Shown here: positions 39,954 to 49,011 of the stretch, piece after piece
Position numbering within the stretch: the first letter of the stretch is position 1
How the letters are laid out: each line of letters opens with the position of its first letter
DNA from: Actinacidiphila oryziradicis
GTDB lineage: Bacteria; Actinomycetota; Actinomycetes; Streptomycetales; Streptomycetaceae
DNA length: 64,000 nucleotides
Direction: 5' to 3'
NCBI RefSeq assembly: GCF_005047355.1
Contig: NZ_SUMC01000001.1
Span: forward strand, 186,001 to 250,000
Translations under genes and position numbers: made by a program
Notes under the pieces: generated by a model
What the model saw: the letters and a program-made list of their open reading frames with translations, nothing else
Told to the model about the DNA's origin: nothing
Databases searched by the model: none

Positions 39954-41411
39954 ATGACCCTTCTCGACCCGCAGATCTGGTCCGGCAAGGTCAACATCGA
40001 CGGCTGGACCGGCGCGTCCGGCGGTGACGCGCCCGTGATCGAACCCGCGACCGGCGCGACCCTGGAACGCATCGGCCTGGCCGACGCCGAGGACGTCAAG
40101 CGCGCCTGCGCCGCCGCAGCAGCGGCCCAGCGCTCCTGGGCCACGGTCCCCTACAACGAACGGGCGGCCGTCCTGCGCCGGGCGGGCGACCTGTTCGTCC
40201 AGGCCGCCGAAGAGATCCAGGACTGGATCGTCCGGGAGGCCGGGAGCATCCCGGGCAAAGCGGCGTTCGAGCCCTCCACCGCGGCCCAGGAGTGCTACGA
40301 GGCGGCGGCACTCGCCTCGCGTGCGATCGGGCAGGTCCTGCCGTCCGCCGAACCCCGCCTCAGCATGGTGCGCCGGATACCCGCCGGTGTCGTCGGCGTC
40401 ATAGCGCCCTTCAACGTGCCGCTGGTGCTGGCGATCCGTTCCGTGGCCCCGGCTCTCGCGCTGGGCAACGCGGTCGTGCTCAAGCCGGACCTACGCACAG
40501 CGGTATCCGGCGGCGTCTCGATCATGCGGGTGTTCGAGGAAGCGGGACTCCCGGAGGGCGTGCTGTCGATGCTGCCCGGCGCGGCCGGCGCGGGCGAGGC
40601 GCTGGTCACCGATCCGCATGTGCGGGTGATCTCCTTCACCGGCTCGACCGCTGCCGGCCGCAGGGTCGGCGAGGCCGCCGCCCGCCACCTGAAGCGGGCC
40701 CACCTCGAACTCGGCGGCAATTCGGCGATGATCGTCCTGCCGGACGCCGACCTGGAGCGGGCCGCGTCCACGGCGGCATGGGGTTCCTTCTTCCACCAGG
40801 GACAGGTGTGCATGTCCACCGGGCGCCATCTCGTCCACGAGTCGATCGCCGAGGAGTACACCGCCCGGCTGGCGGAAAAGGCCGAACACCTGCCGGTCGG
40901 CGACCCCGCGACCGGTCAGGTGGCGCTCGGCCCCGTGATCGACGCCGGGCAGCGCGACAAGATCCACGGCCTCGTCACCGCAAGCGTCGCAGGCGGAGCC
41001 CGAATCGTCGCGGGCGGCACCTACGACGGGCTGTTCTACCGGCCGACGGTGCTCGCCGACGTCACCGACTCCTCTCCCGCTTACGCTCAGGAAGTGTTCG
41101 GCCCGGTCGCCCCCGTACGGACGTTCTCCTCTCTGGACGAGGCCGCCGCTCTCGCGGCCGACAGCGAGTACGGGCTGTCGCTGGGCATCCTCACCCGCGA
41201 TGTGATGAAGGGTCTGGAACTGGCTGAGCGGATCCCGACCGGTCTGGTGCACATCAACGACCAGACGGTGAACGACGAAGCTCTCGCGCCCTTCGGCGGA
41301 GTCGCCGCGTCCGGAACCGGCTCACGCTTCGGCGGTGAGGCCAACATCGACGCCTTCACCGAGACCCGGTGGATCACGGTCCGGGCTGCGGAGGCCGTGT
41401 ATCCGTTCTGA
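39954..41411 (+). CDS. Benzaldehyde dehydrogenase-like ALDH
   Basis: A 485-residue NAD(P)-dependent aldehyde dehydrogenase. The cofactor site is VISFTGSTAAGRRVG, the general base Glu is in AHLELGGNSAMIVL, and the catalytic Cys is in FFHQGQVCMSTGRH. The GVVGVIAPFNVPLVLAIRS segment and C-terminal NDEALAPFGGV are typical of the vanillin/benzaldehyde group. CAAGGAG lies 10 bases upstream of the ATG at 39954. Together with the upstream decarboxylase it completes benzoylformate to benzoate. A strong hairpin terminator follows directly. Confidence 0.88.
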   Translation: MTLLDPQIWSGKVNIDGWTGASGGDAPVIEPATGATLERIGLADAEDVKRACAAAAAAQRSWATVPYNERAAVLRRAGDLFVQAAEEIQDWIVREAGSIPGKAAFEPSTAAQECYEAAALASRAIGQVLPSAEPRLSMVRRIPAGVVGVIAPFNVPLVLAIRSVAPALALGNAVVLKPDLRTAVSGGVSIMRVFEEAGLPEGVLSMLPGAAGAGEALVTDPHVRVISFTGSTAAGRRVGEAAARHLKRAHLELGGNSAMIVLPDADLERAASTAAWGSFFHQGQVCMSTGRHLVHESIAEEYTARLAEKAEHLPVGDPATGQVALGPVIDAGQRDKIHGLVTASVAGGARIVAGGTYDGLFYRPTVLADVTDSSPAYAQEVFGPVAPVRTFSSLDEAAALAADSEYGLSLGILTRDVMKGLELAERIPTGLVHINDQTVNDEALAPFGGVAASGTGSRFGGEANIDAFTETRWITVRAAEAVYPF

Positions 41412-41412
41412 C

Positions 41413-41440
41413 CCGTATCGGCCGGTAGTGGCCGATACGG
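41413..41440 (+). terminator. Hairpin terminator after the aldehyde dehydrogenase gene
   Basis: CCGTATCGGCC (41413-41423) and GGCCGATACGG (41430-41440) form a perfect 11-bp stem around GGTAGT, starting 2 bases after the stop codon. No T-run follows, as is common in Streptomyces. Confidence 0.8.
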
Positions 41441-41472
41441 ATGGGGCGGATGCGGAGTGCACACAAGGAAAA

Positions 41473-41504
41473 GAATTGACTATGTCAATTCTGTGCGGTA
41501 TTGT
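41473..41504 (+). promoter_or_regulatory. Promoter and Fur-type operator of the Fur-family gene
   Basis: GAATTGAC TAT GTCAATTC (41473-41491) is a perfect 8-3-8 inverted repeat. It contains the -35 TTGACT (41476-41481), and a -10 TATTGT follows at 41499-41504 after exactly 17 bases. A Fur-family dimer bound here would block its own promoter. Confidence 0.78.
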
Positions 41505-41557
41505 GTGTGGCACCCAGGTCCAGTAGTGGCGAGAGAGCAAGGAGTGTGACCGCAACC

Positions 41558-42004
41558 ATGGAGCAGGTGGCGGCCGATCTGCTCAGACTCAAGGGTTTGC
41601 GCAACACAGCCCAGCGTCGAGCTGTCCTGGGCGCGTTGCAGGGGCACCCGCATTCCACCGCCTCCGACCTGGAGGCCCGGATCGGGATCGGCAAGGCGGC
41701 CGGTTCGTCGGCGGCCGGCCTCTCACGGCAGGGTCTCTACAACGTTCTTGAGGATCTCTCCCGCGCTCAGCTCATTCGCTGCATCGAGCCCGCGGGATCG
41801 CCCACGCGATACGAATTGCGCGTCGGCGACAATCACCACCACCTCGTCTGCCGGAGCTGCGGCGTCATCGAGGACATCGACTGTGCCGTGGGAGCGGCCC
41901 CCTGCCTCGATCCGGTGGAGAGCAAGGGCTTCGCCGTAGACGGGGCCGAGGTCACCTGGTGGGGAGTGTGCAGCGCCTGCCAGGCATCGTCCGCCGGTAA
42001 GTAG
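41558..42004 (+). CDS. Fur-family regulator (CatR/PerR-like)
   Basis: A 148-residue metalloregulator. The N-terminal winged helix runs from LRLKGLRNTAQRRAVLGAL to SRQGLYNVLEDLSRAQLIR. The metal-binding part contains DNHHHLVCRSCGVIEDID, the His-rich and CxxC motifs, and a second CSAC near the end. These features fit peroxide- or iron-sensing Fur proteins. An AAGGAG lies 13 bases before this ATG and 1 base before an in-frame GTG (41546), so the start is uncertain. Dps follows downstream, and the upstream palindrome supports autoregulation. Confidence 0.85.
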   Translation: MEQVAADLLRLKGLRNTAQRRAVLGALQGHPHSTASDLEARIGIGKAAGSSAAGLSRQGLYNVLEDLSRAQLIRCIEPAGSPTRYELRVGDNHHHLVCRSCGVIEDIDCAVGAAPCLDPVESKGFAVDGAEVTWWGVCSACQASSAGK

Positions 42005-42199
42005 TCGCCCAGGCGGCCGCAACCCCGGGATGTACGTGTTCGCGATCCGGCCCGCCCGCGCCCCGCGTCCCGTTCCCGGCGCGCGCGTGACAGCCGCCCG
42101 ATGAGTTGTGGCTTTTCCTCACGCCTCCCACGGGCCCTCGCGCTCCTTCAGCGCAAACGCCGTCGCTCCTCGACCGGGAGATCCAGACCACTCGACAAG

Positions 42200-42221
42200 A
42201 CTTGACTCTGTCCAATCTAGG
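42200..42221 (+). promoter_or_regulatory. Fur-regulon-like element in the dps promoter
   Basis: ACTTGACT CTG TCCAATCTAGG occurs here. It contains -35 TTGACT (42202-42207), with TAGGTT (42225-42230) 17 bases on as the -10. The same 22-bp element with only the three middle bases changed lies at 50835-50856, and its TTGACTnnnTC(C)AAT core matches the Fur-gene palindrome at 41473-41491. Confidence 0.72.
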
Positions 42222-42277
42222 AATTAGGTTGCTTGTGGATTGACTGGGACAATGAGTCACAGAAGTGGAGATCTCCC

Positions 42278-42832
42278 ATGACTTCGACCACCCGCCAAAC
42301 ACGCGCCGCCAGCCGTCGACGGACCGCTGACAGTGCACCGTTCGTCGCATCCAAAGAGCTGGCCGGCACACTGCAGGACGTCCTGGCAGACCTCTTGGAG
42401 TTGCAGTCCCAGGCCAAGCAGGCGCACTGGAACATCGTGGGACCTACCTTCCACAGCGTGCACCTGCAGCTGGACGAGATCGCGAGCACGGCCCGGGCGT
42501 CCGCCGACACCGTCGCGGAACGCATGCGTGCCCTCGGAGCCGATCCGGACGGCAGGTCGGACACCGTGGCCCGGACGACGACACTCCCGGAGCTGTCGTC
42601 CGGACACCTGGAGACCTCGGCGGCGGTGTCCCTGATGCTGGGGCGCCTGCACACCGTGGCCGGTGTCATCCGCGAAGCGTCGCCGGACGTCGCCAACGAG
42701 GACGCCGCGACCGGAGACCTGTTCAACGTCGCCCTGCAGGAGCTCGAGGAGCACGCGTGGATGCTGCGCGACCAGCTCGAGACCCCCACCGCGCAGTCGT
42801 GGCCTGCGGGTGTCAGGTCCATAGGCAATTGA
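42278..42832 (+). CDS. dps: Dps-family iron-storage / DNA-protection protein
   Basis: A 184-residue ferritin-like mini-ferritin. The ferroxidase residues are in KQAHWNIVGPTFHSVHLQLD and the following EIASTARASADTVAERM: His, a second His, Asp and Glu in the standard spacing. A Lys/Arg-rich N-terminal tail of about 25 residues (TRQTRAASRRRTADS) may bind DNA. It should oxidise Fe(II) with peroxide and protect DNA. GTGGAGAT precedes the ATG at 42278. The promoter carries the shared Fur-type element. Confidence 0.92.
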   Translation: MTSTTRQTRAASRRRTADSAPFVASKELAGTLQDVLADLLELQSQAKQAHWNIVGPTFHSVHLQLDEIASTARASADTVAERMRALGADPDGRSDTVARTTTLPELSSGHLETSAAVSLMLGRLHTVAGVIREASPDVANEDAATGDLFNVALQELEEHAWMLRDQLETPTAQSWPAGVRSIGN

Positions 42833-42838
42833 CGTGCT

Positions 42839-42858
42839 CCCCGGCCTAAGGACCGGGG
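42839..42858 (-). repeat. Right-end hairpin of an IS605-type element (omega-RNA scaffold-like)
   Basis: CCCCGG (42839-42844) and CCGGGG (42853-42858) pair around an 8-base loop. The hairpin overlaps the stop codon of the tnpB remnant on the minus strand. In IS200/IS605-family elements this position holds the right-end structure, which is also the scaffold of the guide (omega) RNA. Confidence 0.6.
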
Positions 42859-43082
42859 ATTCCTGCCACGGTCTTGTGACCGCCTGGGTGGCTTCCTGCT
42901 TCAACGCGCTGTGCCGGGATTTTCGCCCTGGTCTTACCTGCGCTCTGCGAGGCGTTTAGCCTGTCCGCCCGTCCGGCGGCCAGAGTGTTGTGTGCTGCGT
43001 TCTCGTCGCGGTCGTGGACGGTCCCGCAGCCCTGACACGTCCATCCCCGGACGTGGAGGGGCTTGGGGCCGTACCGGGCCAC
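42846..43082 (-). pseudogene. TnpB nuclease C-terminal remnant
   Basis: The minus strand encodes VRGWTCQGCGTVHDRDENAA followed by HNTLAAGRADRLNA. This is the zinc-ribbon half and the last RuvC acidic motif (HDRDxNAA) of TnpB from IS605/IS607-type elements. The tail KTVAGIPGP ends in the right-end hairpin. All upstream domains are lost, and the left side abuts a truncated secreted-protein gene at about 43085. No TnpA is seen. Confidence 0.85.
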
Positions 43083-44152
43083 CTCGGCGCGATCCTGGCG
43101 AGCGGCGGGGCGGGCCGATCAGAACCCGGCAGTGTCGAGCATGCCGCGCAGATCACCGCGGCGCCGTCGCTGCCCACCACGGTGGCCGGGAAGGCGGCCG
43201 GGACGTGGTCGAAGGGCTCGACGACGTGGTACTGGTACGGGTCGGCCGCGTCGGCCGGCGAGGTGAACTCGTACGCCGGGCTGACCGCGAACTTCCCGTG
43301 CTTGACCGGCTCCGTGGGGTTGAAGCCGAACGTCGCCGGCGTGGAGGTGAGGTTGAAGTAGTCCAGCCAGTCACCGGCGCTCGCCCTGGTCCCGCCGCCG
43401 TCCCCGGCGGCGATGCCCAGGCTGGTCGACTCCAGCACCGAGGGGCGCGGGGTCGTCGGCGGCTGCGCGGTCACCGTCGCGGTGCGCAGGTCCAGCGTGA
43501 TGGCGGTGCCGTCGGTGACGGTGAAGTCCGGGTCGATCACGAAGCGGTACTTGGTCGCACTGTCGTAGCGCCAGAGTATCGCCGCGTAGTGCCCCTCGGG
43601 CACCGCTGTCCTGCCGGAGCCGCCCCAGGTCACCAGGAACGGCCGTGCGAGGCTCTGGTTGTCCAGGTTGGTGAGCAGCACAAACTGGGGGGTCGGATTC
43701 CGGTCGTCGCCCAGGGTGTTGATCGTCAACCGGCCCAGCTGGTAATCGCTCTGGCCCGGCTGCTTCTTGACGGCCGCCGGCGCGGCCAGCCCGCACTGGC
43801 TCTCGGCGAGCGCGGTCGTTTCGTACTCGGACGGATCGGCGGCGCCGCTGCGCAGCGAGGCCATCGCGGTTGCGGGCAGCAGCAGCTGATGTCCGCCCGC
43901 GTTGACGCTGAACATGCCGCCGGCCGCCGACGCGTCGCTCGCGTCGGCGGGCCGGGCGGTCTCCCGCCCGCCGGACTCGGTCACGACTGCCTTCGAGCCA
44001 CCGGGCAGTGTGATCTCGCAGGGGGCCGCCTGATCGGCCTGACTGGTTATCAGGTTTATGGGTGCCGCGGGTGCCGATGAGGGAATGAGGGCCAGGGCTG
44101 CCGCTGCGGCAATCGCGCAGAATCCGGCGAAAGGTCTGGTGCAATGGAGCAA
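42956..44152 (-). pseudogene. Secreted protein gene truncated by the TnpB remnant
   Basis: The frame begins with a signal peptide (CTRPFAGFCAIAAAAALALI, cleavage near APAAP) and continues with about 330 residues of an unrecognised extracellular beta-rich protein, containing PFLVTWGGSGRTAVPEGHYA and KYRFVIDPDFTV. At about 43085-43110 it runs into TnpB-remnant DNA, so the last residues to 42956 are out-of-context. The original C-terminus is lost. The start is TTG at 44152, because AAGGAG lies 6 bases upstream; an ATG at 44179 has no site. It may resemble metalloprotease-associated or surface proteins, but no family is claimed. Confidence 0.65.
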
Positions 44153-44627
44153 AGCTGACTCCTTGCAAATCGCGCACACCGCGCATGGCTTTCACCGGCG
44201 CGGCACGCTGTAGGTAGGCGGCAAAAGCGAACACCCTAGCGCCGCCTGCTGTCTAGATCATGCCAAAGGTATGTGCGGCAGGATGGCTCATACACCACTT
44301 GACCTGGCCATGTGCCACGAGTCCAGGCATGTCACAGAAGGGCGCGACCGGAAGAGATTGGCTTGATTCCACGCATCACGCAAAACGACCGCGGAATTCA
44401 CCGCACCCGATTCACACCCTCCCCGCAAATCGCCACGGAGCGACATAATCTCCCCTTGAAACCACCCCGGGGAAATCCTTATGAGAATTCGCGTCAGCAA
44501 AAACACGGCGGCATCAGCCGTTCACGGGCGCCGCCGCGCCGGGGGTTCGAACCCGCGCACCGCCCCGCCGGCGTATCCGCGAGGCGGTGCATTGTCGGAA
44601 GCACGGGGAATGCGGATGCCGCCAGGG
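44153..44627. other. Intergenic region upstream of the truncated secreted gene
   Basis: No gene supported over about 475 bases. It should contain the leftward promoter of the secreted-protein gene; the part near 44250-44500 is AT-richer than average. A GGTTCGAACCC sequence at about 44545 looks superficially tRNA-like, but its stem does not pair. No terminator of the histidine kinase gene was identified. Confidence 0.45.
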
Positions 44628-46571
44628 TCAGCCGTTATCAATGGGGATCATGGCGAGCAGGGAGGTACCGCCTCCCAGGGGGCTGACGATCTCGATCTTG
44701 CCGCCGAGTACCTCGACGCGGTCCCTGAGACCGATCAGTCCGGACCCCTGGCCAGGATCGGCTCCTCCGACCCCGTCGTCGCGGATTGCGATCCGCAGGA
44801 TCGCATCCTCCTGCGCGAGGTCGACATGCACGACGGAGGCGTGCGCGTGCTTGGTCGCGTTTGTCAACGCCTCCGACACGATGTAGTAGGCGGCAACCTC
44901 GACGCGCTCCTCGTGGCGGCGGGCGGTGCATGCCTCGAGCACGACCGGAACGGCGGAGCGGCGCGCCAGCATCTTCAGGGCAGGCACGAGCCCGCCCTTG
45001 GACAGGACCGCAGGATGAAGACCCCGCGAGAGCTCCTGCAGGTCCTCGACGACGCCTGCCATACCTTGAGCCGTACGGGACAACTGTCCTTTGAGCTCGT
45101 TGAGCTCGGGCGGCGCGGCGGCTTCAGCGGCACGCAGCTCGAGTGCGAGCGAGACGAGACGCTGTTGCGTTCCGTCGTGCAGATCGCGCTCGATGCGATG
45201 GCGGGTCTCGTCGGCGGCGGCGACAAGACGGGCACGGGAGGCAGTGAGCTCGGCGCGGCTCTCGGCATTGGCGATCGCGGTCGCGACCAGTTCGGTGAAG
45301 TCCCGCATGCGCTCCTGCGTGCGTTCCGGCTGCTGCTCGGGCGCGACCGAGGCAGTGACCACCACACCCCACAGACGCCCCTCGACCACGACGGGACAGC
45401 CGACCGAAGAGGTGATCCCGGGCTCCCCCGCACAGCCGGCAGCCTCGACTCCGGCGCAATCGTCGCAGCTCACCCGGGTCGGCCGCCCGGTCCGCATCAC
45501 CAGCGCCGCGACGCTCCGGTCCTCGAGCGGCCAGCGCGAGCCGAGGGGGATCGCAGGGCCGCGGTGACTGCTCCAGGAGCCCACCACGGCCATGGTGCCG
45601 TCGGGCTCGTAGCGGCCTATCGTCGTGTGCTGCGTCTGCAGGATGCGGCCCATCTCGCCGGCGACCGCGCTGAAGACCTCGGGCGGCGAGACTCCGCGCG
45701 CGACGAGCGTCGCGACGCGCCGCAGCGCCGCCTGTTCCTGCGCGATCCGGCGGAGTTCGTCGCGGCTCTCCTCCAGCGATCTCCCCATGGTGTTGAAGGC
45801 GACTTCGAGCTCGCCGATCTCCCCCGCACCGGTCTCGGGAATGCGCGCGGCGAGGTCGCCGCCGGCGAGCCGGGTCGCCACGGCTGCCGCCGTACGAACC
45901 GGCCGGACGATCGCCCGCCTCTGATACCCCGCGGAGGCAACGATGAGAAGCATCGATCCCGCGAGCCCGACCGAGGCGCCGATGACCGCCCGGTGAGCGT
46001 TGGCGTCGGCCACCTCCTGGCGCGCCGCGATGATGACACGCTCGGTTTTGTAGAACTGGTCGAACTGGTTCCTCAGCGCGTCGATACGCCGCTGCCCCGC
46101 TTGCGACACCGCCATGCTCCGCGCGTGGGGATCGCCTCGCTGTGCCGCCTGGACCAGCGGAACCGAATAATCCCGGATGTACGACGTGCCGGCCTGGGTG
46201 ATCCGAAGCGCCAGGCTCCGCTGCCCGGGGCTGTCGGTGGCACGGACGAACTTCCCTGCCTGCCCGGGAAAGGCGGCCCGGGCGGTTTCCCACGGCTGGA
46301 GGAAGGACTTCTGCCGGGCCATGACGAAGCCCCGCTGGTCCGTCTCGAGGTTGCTGAGGAGCTTCCTGAGCCTGTCCGCCTCGACGAGCTGCGTCTCGGA
46401 ACGCCTCCCCGCGTCCAGCGACTCGCGCACGTCGGTGATCGACCACAGCAGCAGGGCGAAGGCGAGGCCGATCAACAGCGCGAGGAGGCCGCTCGCGATG
46501 GCCGTACGTCGCGTCAGTCCCCCTCTCGCTCCCGTCTCCGGTCGGGTCCGGCCCGACACCCGTGCCCTCAT
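44628..46571 (-). CDS. Membrane sensor histidine kinase (CHASE3-HAMP-GAF-HisKA_3)
   Basis: A 647-residue kinase. The first membrane helix (about 25-45, IASGLLALLIGLAFALLLW) is followed by a CHASE3-like extracellular segment (about 50-190) and a second helix near 200. A HAMP domain with LAGGDLAARIPETGAGEIGEL follows. A GAF domain spans about 285-425. The phospho-acceptor His is in ETRHRIERDLHDGTQQRL (HisKA_3), and the ATPase has EALTNATKHAHA and DDGVGGADPGQGSGLIGLRDR. It is divergent from a NarL-type regulator with 79 bases between, and the two are probably a pair. The ATG at 46571 is chosen because longer frames run through the regulator gene. Confidence 0.9.
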   Translation of the reverse strand: MRARVSGRTRPETGARGGLTRRTAIASGLLALLIGLAFALLLWSITDVRESLDAGRRSETQLVEADRLRKLLSNLETDQRGFVMARQKSFLQPWETARAAFPGQAGKFVRATDSPGQRSLALRITQAGTSYIRDYSVPLVQAAQRGDPHARSMAVSQAGQRRIDALRNQFDQFYKTERVIIAARQEVADANAHRAVIGASVGLAGSMLLIVASAGYQRRAIVRPVRTAAAVATRLAGGDLAARIPETGAGEIGELEVAFNTMGRSLEESRDELRRIAQEQAALRRVATLVARGVSPPEVFSAVAGEMGRILQTQHTTIGRYEPDGTMAVVGSWSSHRGPAIPLGSRWPLEDRSVAALVMRTGRPTRVSCDDCAGVEAAGCAGEPGITSSVGCPVVVEGRLWGVVVTASVAPEQQPERTQERMRDFTELVATAIANAESRAELTASRARLVAAADETRHRIERDLHDGTQQRLVSLALELRAAEAAAPPELNELKGQLSRTAQGMAGVVEDLQELSRGLHPAVLSKGGLVPALKMLARRSAVPVVLEACTARRHEERVEVAAYYIVSEALTNATKHAHASVVHVDLAQEDAILRIAIRDDGVGGADPGQGSGLIGLRDRVEVLGGKIEIVSPLGGGTSLLAMIPIDNG

Positions 46572-46650
46572 GGTCCGCCCTGTCGACTGGCAAGAATTGG
46601 ACGATAATGGGTAAAAGCCCCATAATCTCAGTTTACGGTGATGGAGAGCG

Positions 46651-47310
46651 GTGGACGGAAGCCGGATCCGGATGGTGCTGGCGGATGATGACGTCCTGCT
46701 CCGCGAGGGGCTCGCGAGCCTGCTCGAGCGGTCCGGAGTCGAGATCGTCGGCCAGGCCGGAGAGGCGTCGGAACTCCTCGCCCTCGTCCGTGAGCGGCAG
46801 CCCGAGTTCGTCATCATCGACATCCGGATGCCCCCCACCCACACGACTGAGGGTCTCGACGCGGCCCGTGTCATCCGCGCGGAATTCCCCAGGACCGGGA
46901 TCCTCCTCCTTTCGGCGCACGTCGAGGTCGAGCAGGCGATGGAGTTGCTCGCCACCGGGCACCGCGTCGGCTACCTGCTCAAGAGCAGGGTGACGGACGT
47001 GGCCGACTTCCTCGACACGATCGAGCAGATCTCCCAGGGCGGCTCGATCGTCGACCCCGGTCTGGTGCAAGAGCTCATCGCTGCCCGCCACAGGAATGAC
47101 CCACTGGAGCACCTCACGCGGCGTGAGCACGAAGTGCTCGCTCTGATGGCGGAGGGGCGCTCGAACGCGGGAATCGCCCACCGGCTCTGGATTACCGAGG
47201 GCACCGTCGAAAAGCACGTGCGGAGCATCCTGTCCCGAATGCAGCTGGCGGAGGAGGGAGACGATCACCGGCGGGTCCGCGCAGTCCTCACCTTTCTGGA
47301 AGCTCGTTAG
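46651..47310 (+). CDS. NarL/LuxR-type response regulator
   Basis: A 219-residue regulator. The receiver starts IRMVLADDDVLLREGLASLL with the acidic pocket; the phospho-acceptor Asp is in FVIIDIRMPPTHTTEG and the conserved Lys in GYLLKSRV. The C-terminal HTH is LTRREHEVLALMAEGRSNAGIA with the recognition helix in TEGTVEKHVRSIL. It starts with GTG. It is divergent from the histidine kinase, so the two likely form a two-component system. The target genes cannot be deduced. Confidence 0.92.
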   Translation: MDGSRIRMVLADDDVLLREGLASLLERSGVEIVGQAGEASELLALVRERQPEFVIIDIRMPPTHTTEGLDAARVIRAEFPRTGILLLSAHVEVEQAMELLATGHRVGYLLKSRVTDVADFLDTIEQISQGGSIVDPGLVQELIAARHRNDPLEHLTRREHEVLALMAEGRSNAGIAHRLWITEGTVEKHVRSILSRMQLAEEGDDHRRVRAVLTFLEAR

Positions 47311-47346
47311 ACGTATGCAGTGCGCTGCTGCTCACGGAGAGGCCGC

Positions 47347-47736
47347 TCAGTCCCCGGCCTCGAATTGATCGCCCGTGCTTCCGAGAATTTCGCGGATCGC
47401 TCGCCCCGAGAGGCGGTACTTGGGCAGAAACGCGACGGCGGCGCTGGCCGCGATCATGTCCGCGAAGTCCGTCTCGGCGTATGCCGAGATCAGGATCACG
47501 TTCGGTGACGGCCCACCACTCGCTGTGGCGAGTTGCTGCGCGAGATCGAAGCCGCACTCCTCGCCGAGGTCGATGTCGACGAGCGTGACATCCGGGCGGA
47601 GCTCGTCGACCCGCCGGAGCGCTTCGGCGCTCGTCGATGCGACGCCGACGACGACGATTCCCTCTCGCTCCAGCAGGTCACGGGCGGCCTCGAGGAAGTG
47701 GTTGTTGTCGTCCACGACGACACATTGAAGGGGCAC
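47347..47736 (-). CDS. Single-domain response regulator receiver
   Basis: A 129-residue stand-alone receiver: VVVDDNNHFLEAARDLL, phospho-acceptor Asp in VTLVDIDLGEECGFDLA, ILISAYAE (signalling Ser/Ala) and Lys in AFLPKYRLS. There is no output domain, so it would act through protein-protein contact or as a phosphate sink. It is convergent with the upstream NarL-type gene and divergent from the RsbW-like ATPase gene. Confidence 0.88.
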   Translation of the reverse strand: MPLQCVVVDDNNHFLEAARDLLEREGIVVVGVASTSAEALRRVDELRPDVTLVDIDLGEECGFDLAQQLATASGGPSPNVILISAYAETDFADMIAASAAVAFLPKYRLSGRAIREILGSTGDQFEAGD

Positions 47737-47936
47737 GCTCCCAAGGATCGCAGCGCGAGCCCCGCCTGGCGTTGCAGCTAGCAGGCATACCGGGAGTCAC
47801 GTTGGCGGGGGCCGGAAATGGGGGCTGCCAGCGCAGACCGCGAGCTTCAAGAGCGGGATCGTGGGTATCGAAAGCCAGCTCCATTAGTGACATCGCCCTC
47901 AAATTCCGAAGGGTGGTCACAGTTCGGAGGCGGAGG

Positions 47937-48428
47937 ATGCTCAAGGAACGATCTCGCGTACGGGCAACGGATGAATTCGGCGGTGCGGCCCTTCCGGACC
48001 CGGAGGCGGACGACGTGGACGCAGAGCGCGAAGCGGCTGCCCATCGGGCCTCGTGGACGTTCTCCTGCGATACCTCCTCGGTATCCGGGGCACGGCATCT
48101 CGCCTGTGCCCAGCTGGCCAATTGGGGACTCGACGAGCAAAGCGACGTCACCGTACTGCTGATCAGCGAGCTGGTGACCAACGCGCTGCGGCACGCGTGG
48201 GGAGGACCGACCCTGACCCTCTCCATCCAGGACGGCATGTTGCACTGCGAGATCGAGGACGCGAATCCCGCCCTGCCTCCCGCATCCCCAGCCCATAGCC
48301 GTGGCGAGGACGAGGAAACAGGTCGCGGACTGCAACTCGTCGACCTGCTGTCCGGCTCCTGGGGCAGCGGCCGCTCACCCGCGGGAAAGATCGTCTGGTT
48401 CGAGCTGCCCGCACGGCCGACCAGCTAG
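47937..48428 (+). CDS. RsbW/SpoIIAB-like ATP-binding regulatory protein
   Basis: A 163-residue GHKL ATPase of the HATPase_c_2 group common in Streptomyces. The N box is LLISELVTNALRHAWGG, G1-like DANPALPPASP and G2-like ETGRGLQLVDLLSGSWG follow, and the ending KIVWFELP is typical. Such proteins act as anti-sigma-type kinases or regulators. No sigma or anti-anti-sigma gene is adjacent. The ATG at 47937 follows CGGAGGCGGAGG. Confidence 0.85.
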   Translation: MLKERSRVRATDEFGGAALPDPEADDVDAEREAAAHRASWTFSCDTSSVSGARHLACAQLANWGLDEQSDVTVLLISELVTNALRHAWGGPTLTLSIQDGMLHCEIEDANPALPPASPAHSRGEDEETGRGLQLVDLLSGSWGSGRSPAGKIVWFELPARPTS

Positions 48429-49011
48429 CGCATGCCATGAATGACCTCCCGCGGTCGAACGGCCGCCAACGCCAACAACGGCCGCGCACGACGGACCTCG
48501 CCCGCCGATGCCGAGCGTGCCGGGTTCAGCGTCTGCTCCGGCAGCCCGCACCGTCACTGCCCGCATCGTCGGGCCACCGCCGGGCCGGCCGGCGTAGGGC
48601 GCCGCTCATCCAGGAGCGGCACTTCTCCGAGGCGGGCAAGCCGACGCCCGACGGCGGTGAGCTCCGGTGAACCGACGCGAGAGGGCGCTGCGCATCGCGG
48701 AGGACGCGATGGCCAGCCGCTACGGCCCGCCACGGTGCTGGGAACCGCAGGACCAGGCCGACCGCATGGCGCTGATCGAACGCTGCCGCACGGTCGGCCC
48801 GGATGCCGCCGCCCCGGTTCGTCGGCGCGACGCCGACCCCCTGGGCGCCGATCGCCGGGCCGACATCCATCGTGACGGCGATACGACACCGCTGGACGTG
48901 GAAGGGCAGGTCAGCGATCCGCCCTGTCAGACGGGATACATCGCTGACCAGACACTCCCCCCGGCCGTTCCGGTCGCCCGCCCCGCGAAGCGTTCGCAGC
49001 GCGGGCAATCG
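48429..49011. other. Region with one doubtful small frame
   Basis: No gene is firmly supported. A GTG at 48667 opens a frame beginning NRRERALRIAEDAMASRYG and continuing with plausible codon usage (ending in WEPQDQADRMALIERCRTV), but it has no stop before it becomes the antisense of the EF-Tu gene. It could be the 5' remnant of a small regulator-like gene. A short frame at 48437-48670 is Arg-rich and unconvincing. Confidence 0.3.

Noticed and set aside
44535..44565. GGTTCGAACCC motif resembling a tRNA T-arm
   Set aside because: The bases flanking the loop do not pair as a five-base T-stem and no acceptor or anticodon arm is present.
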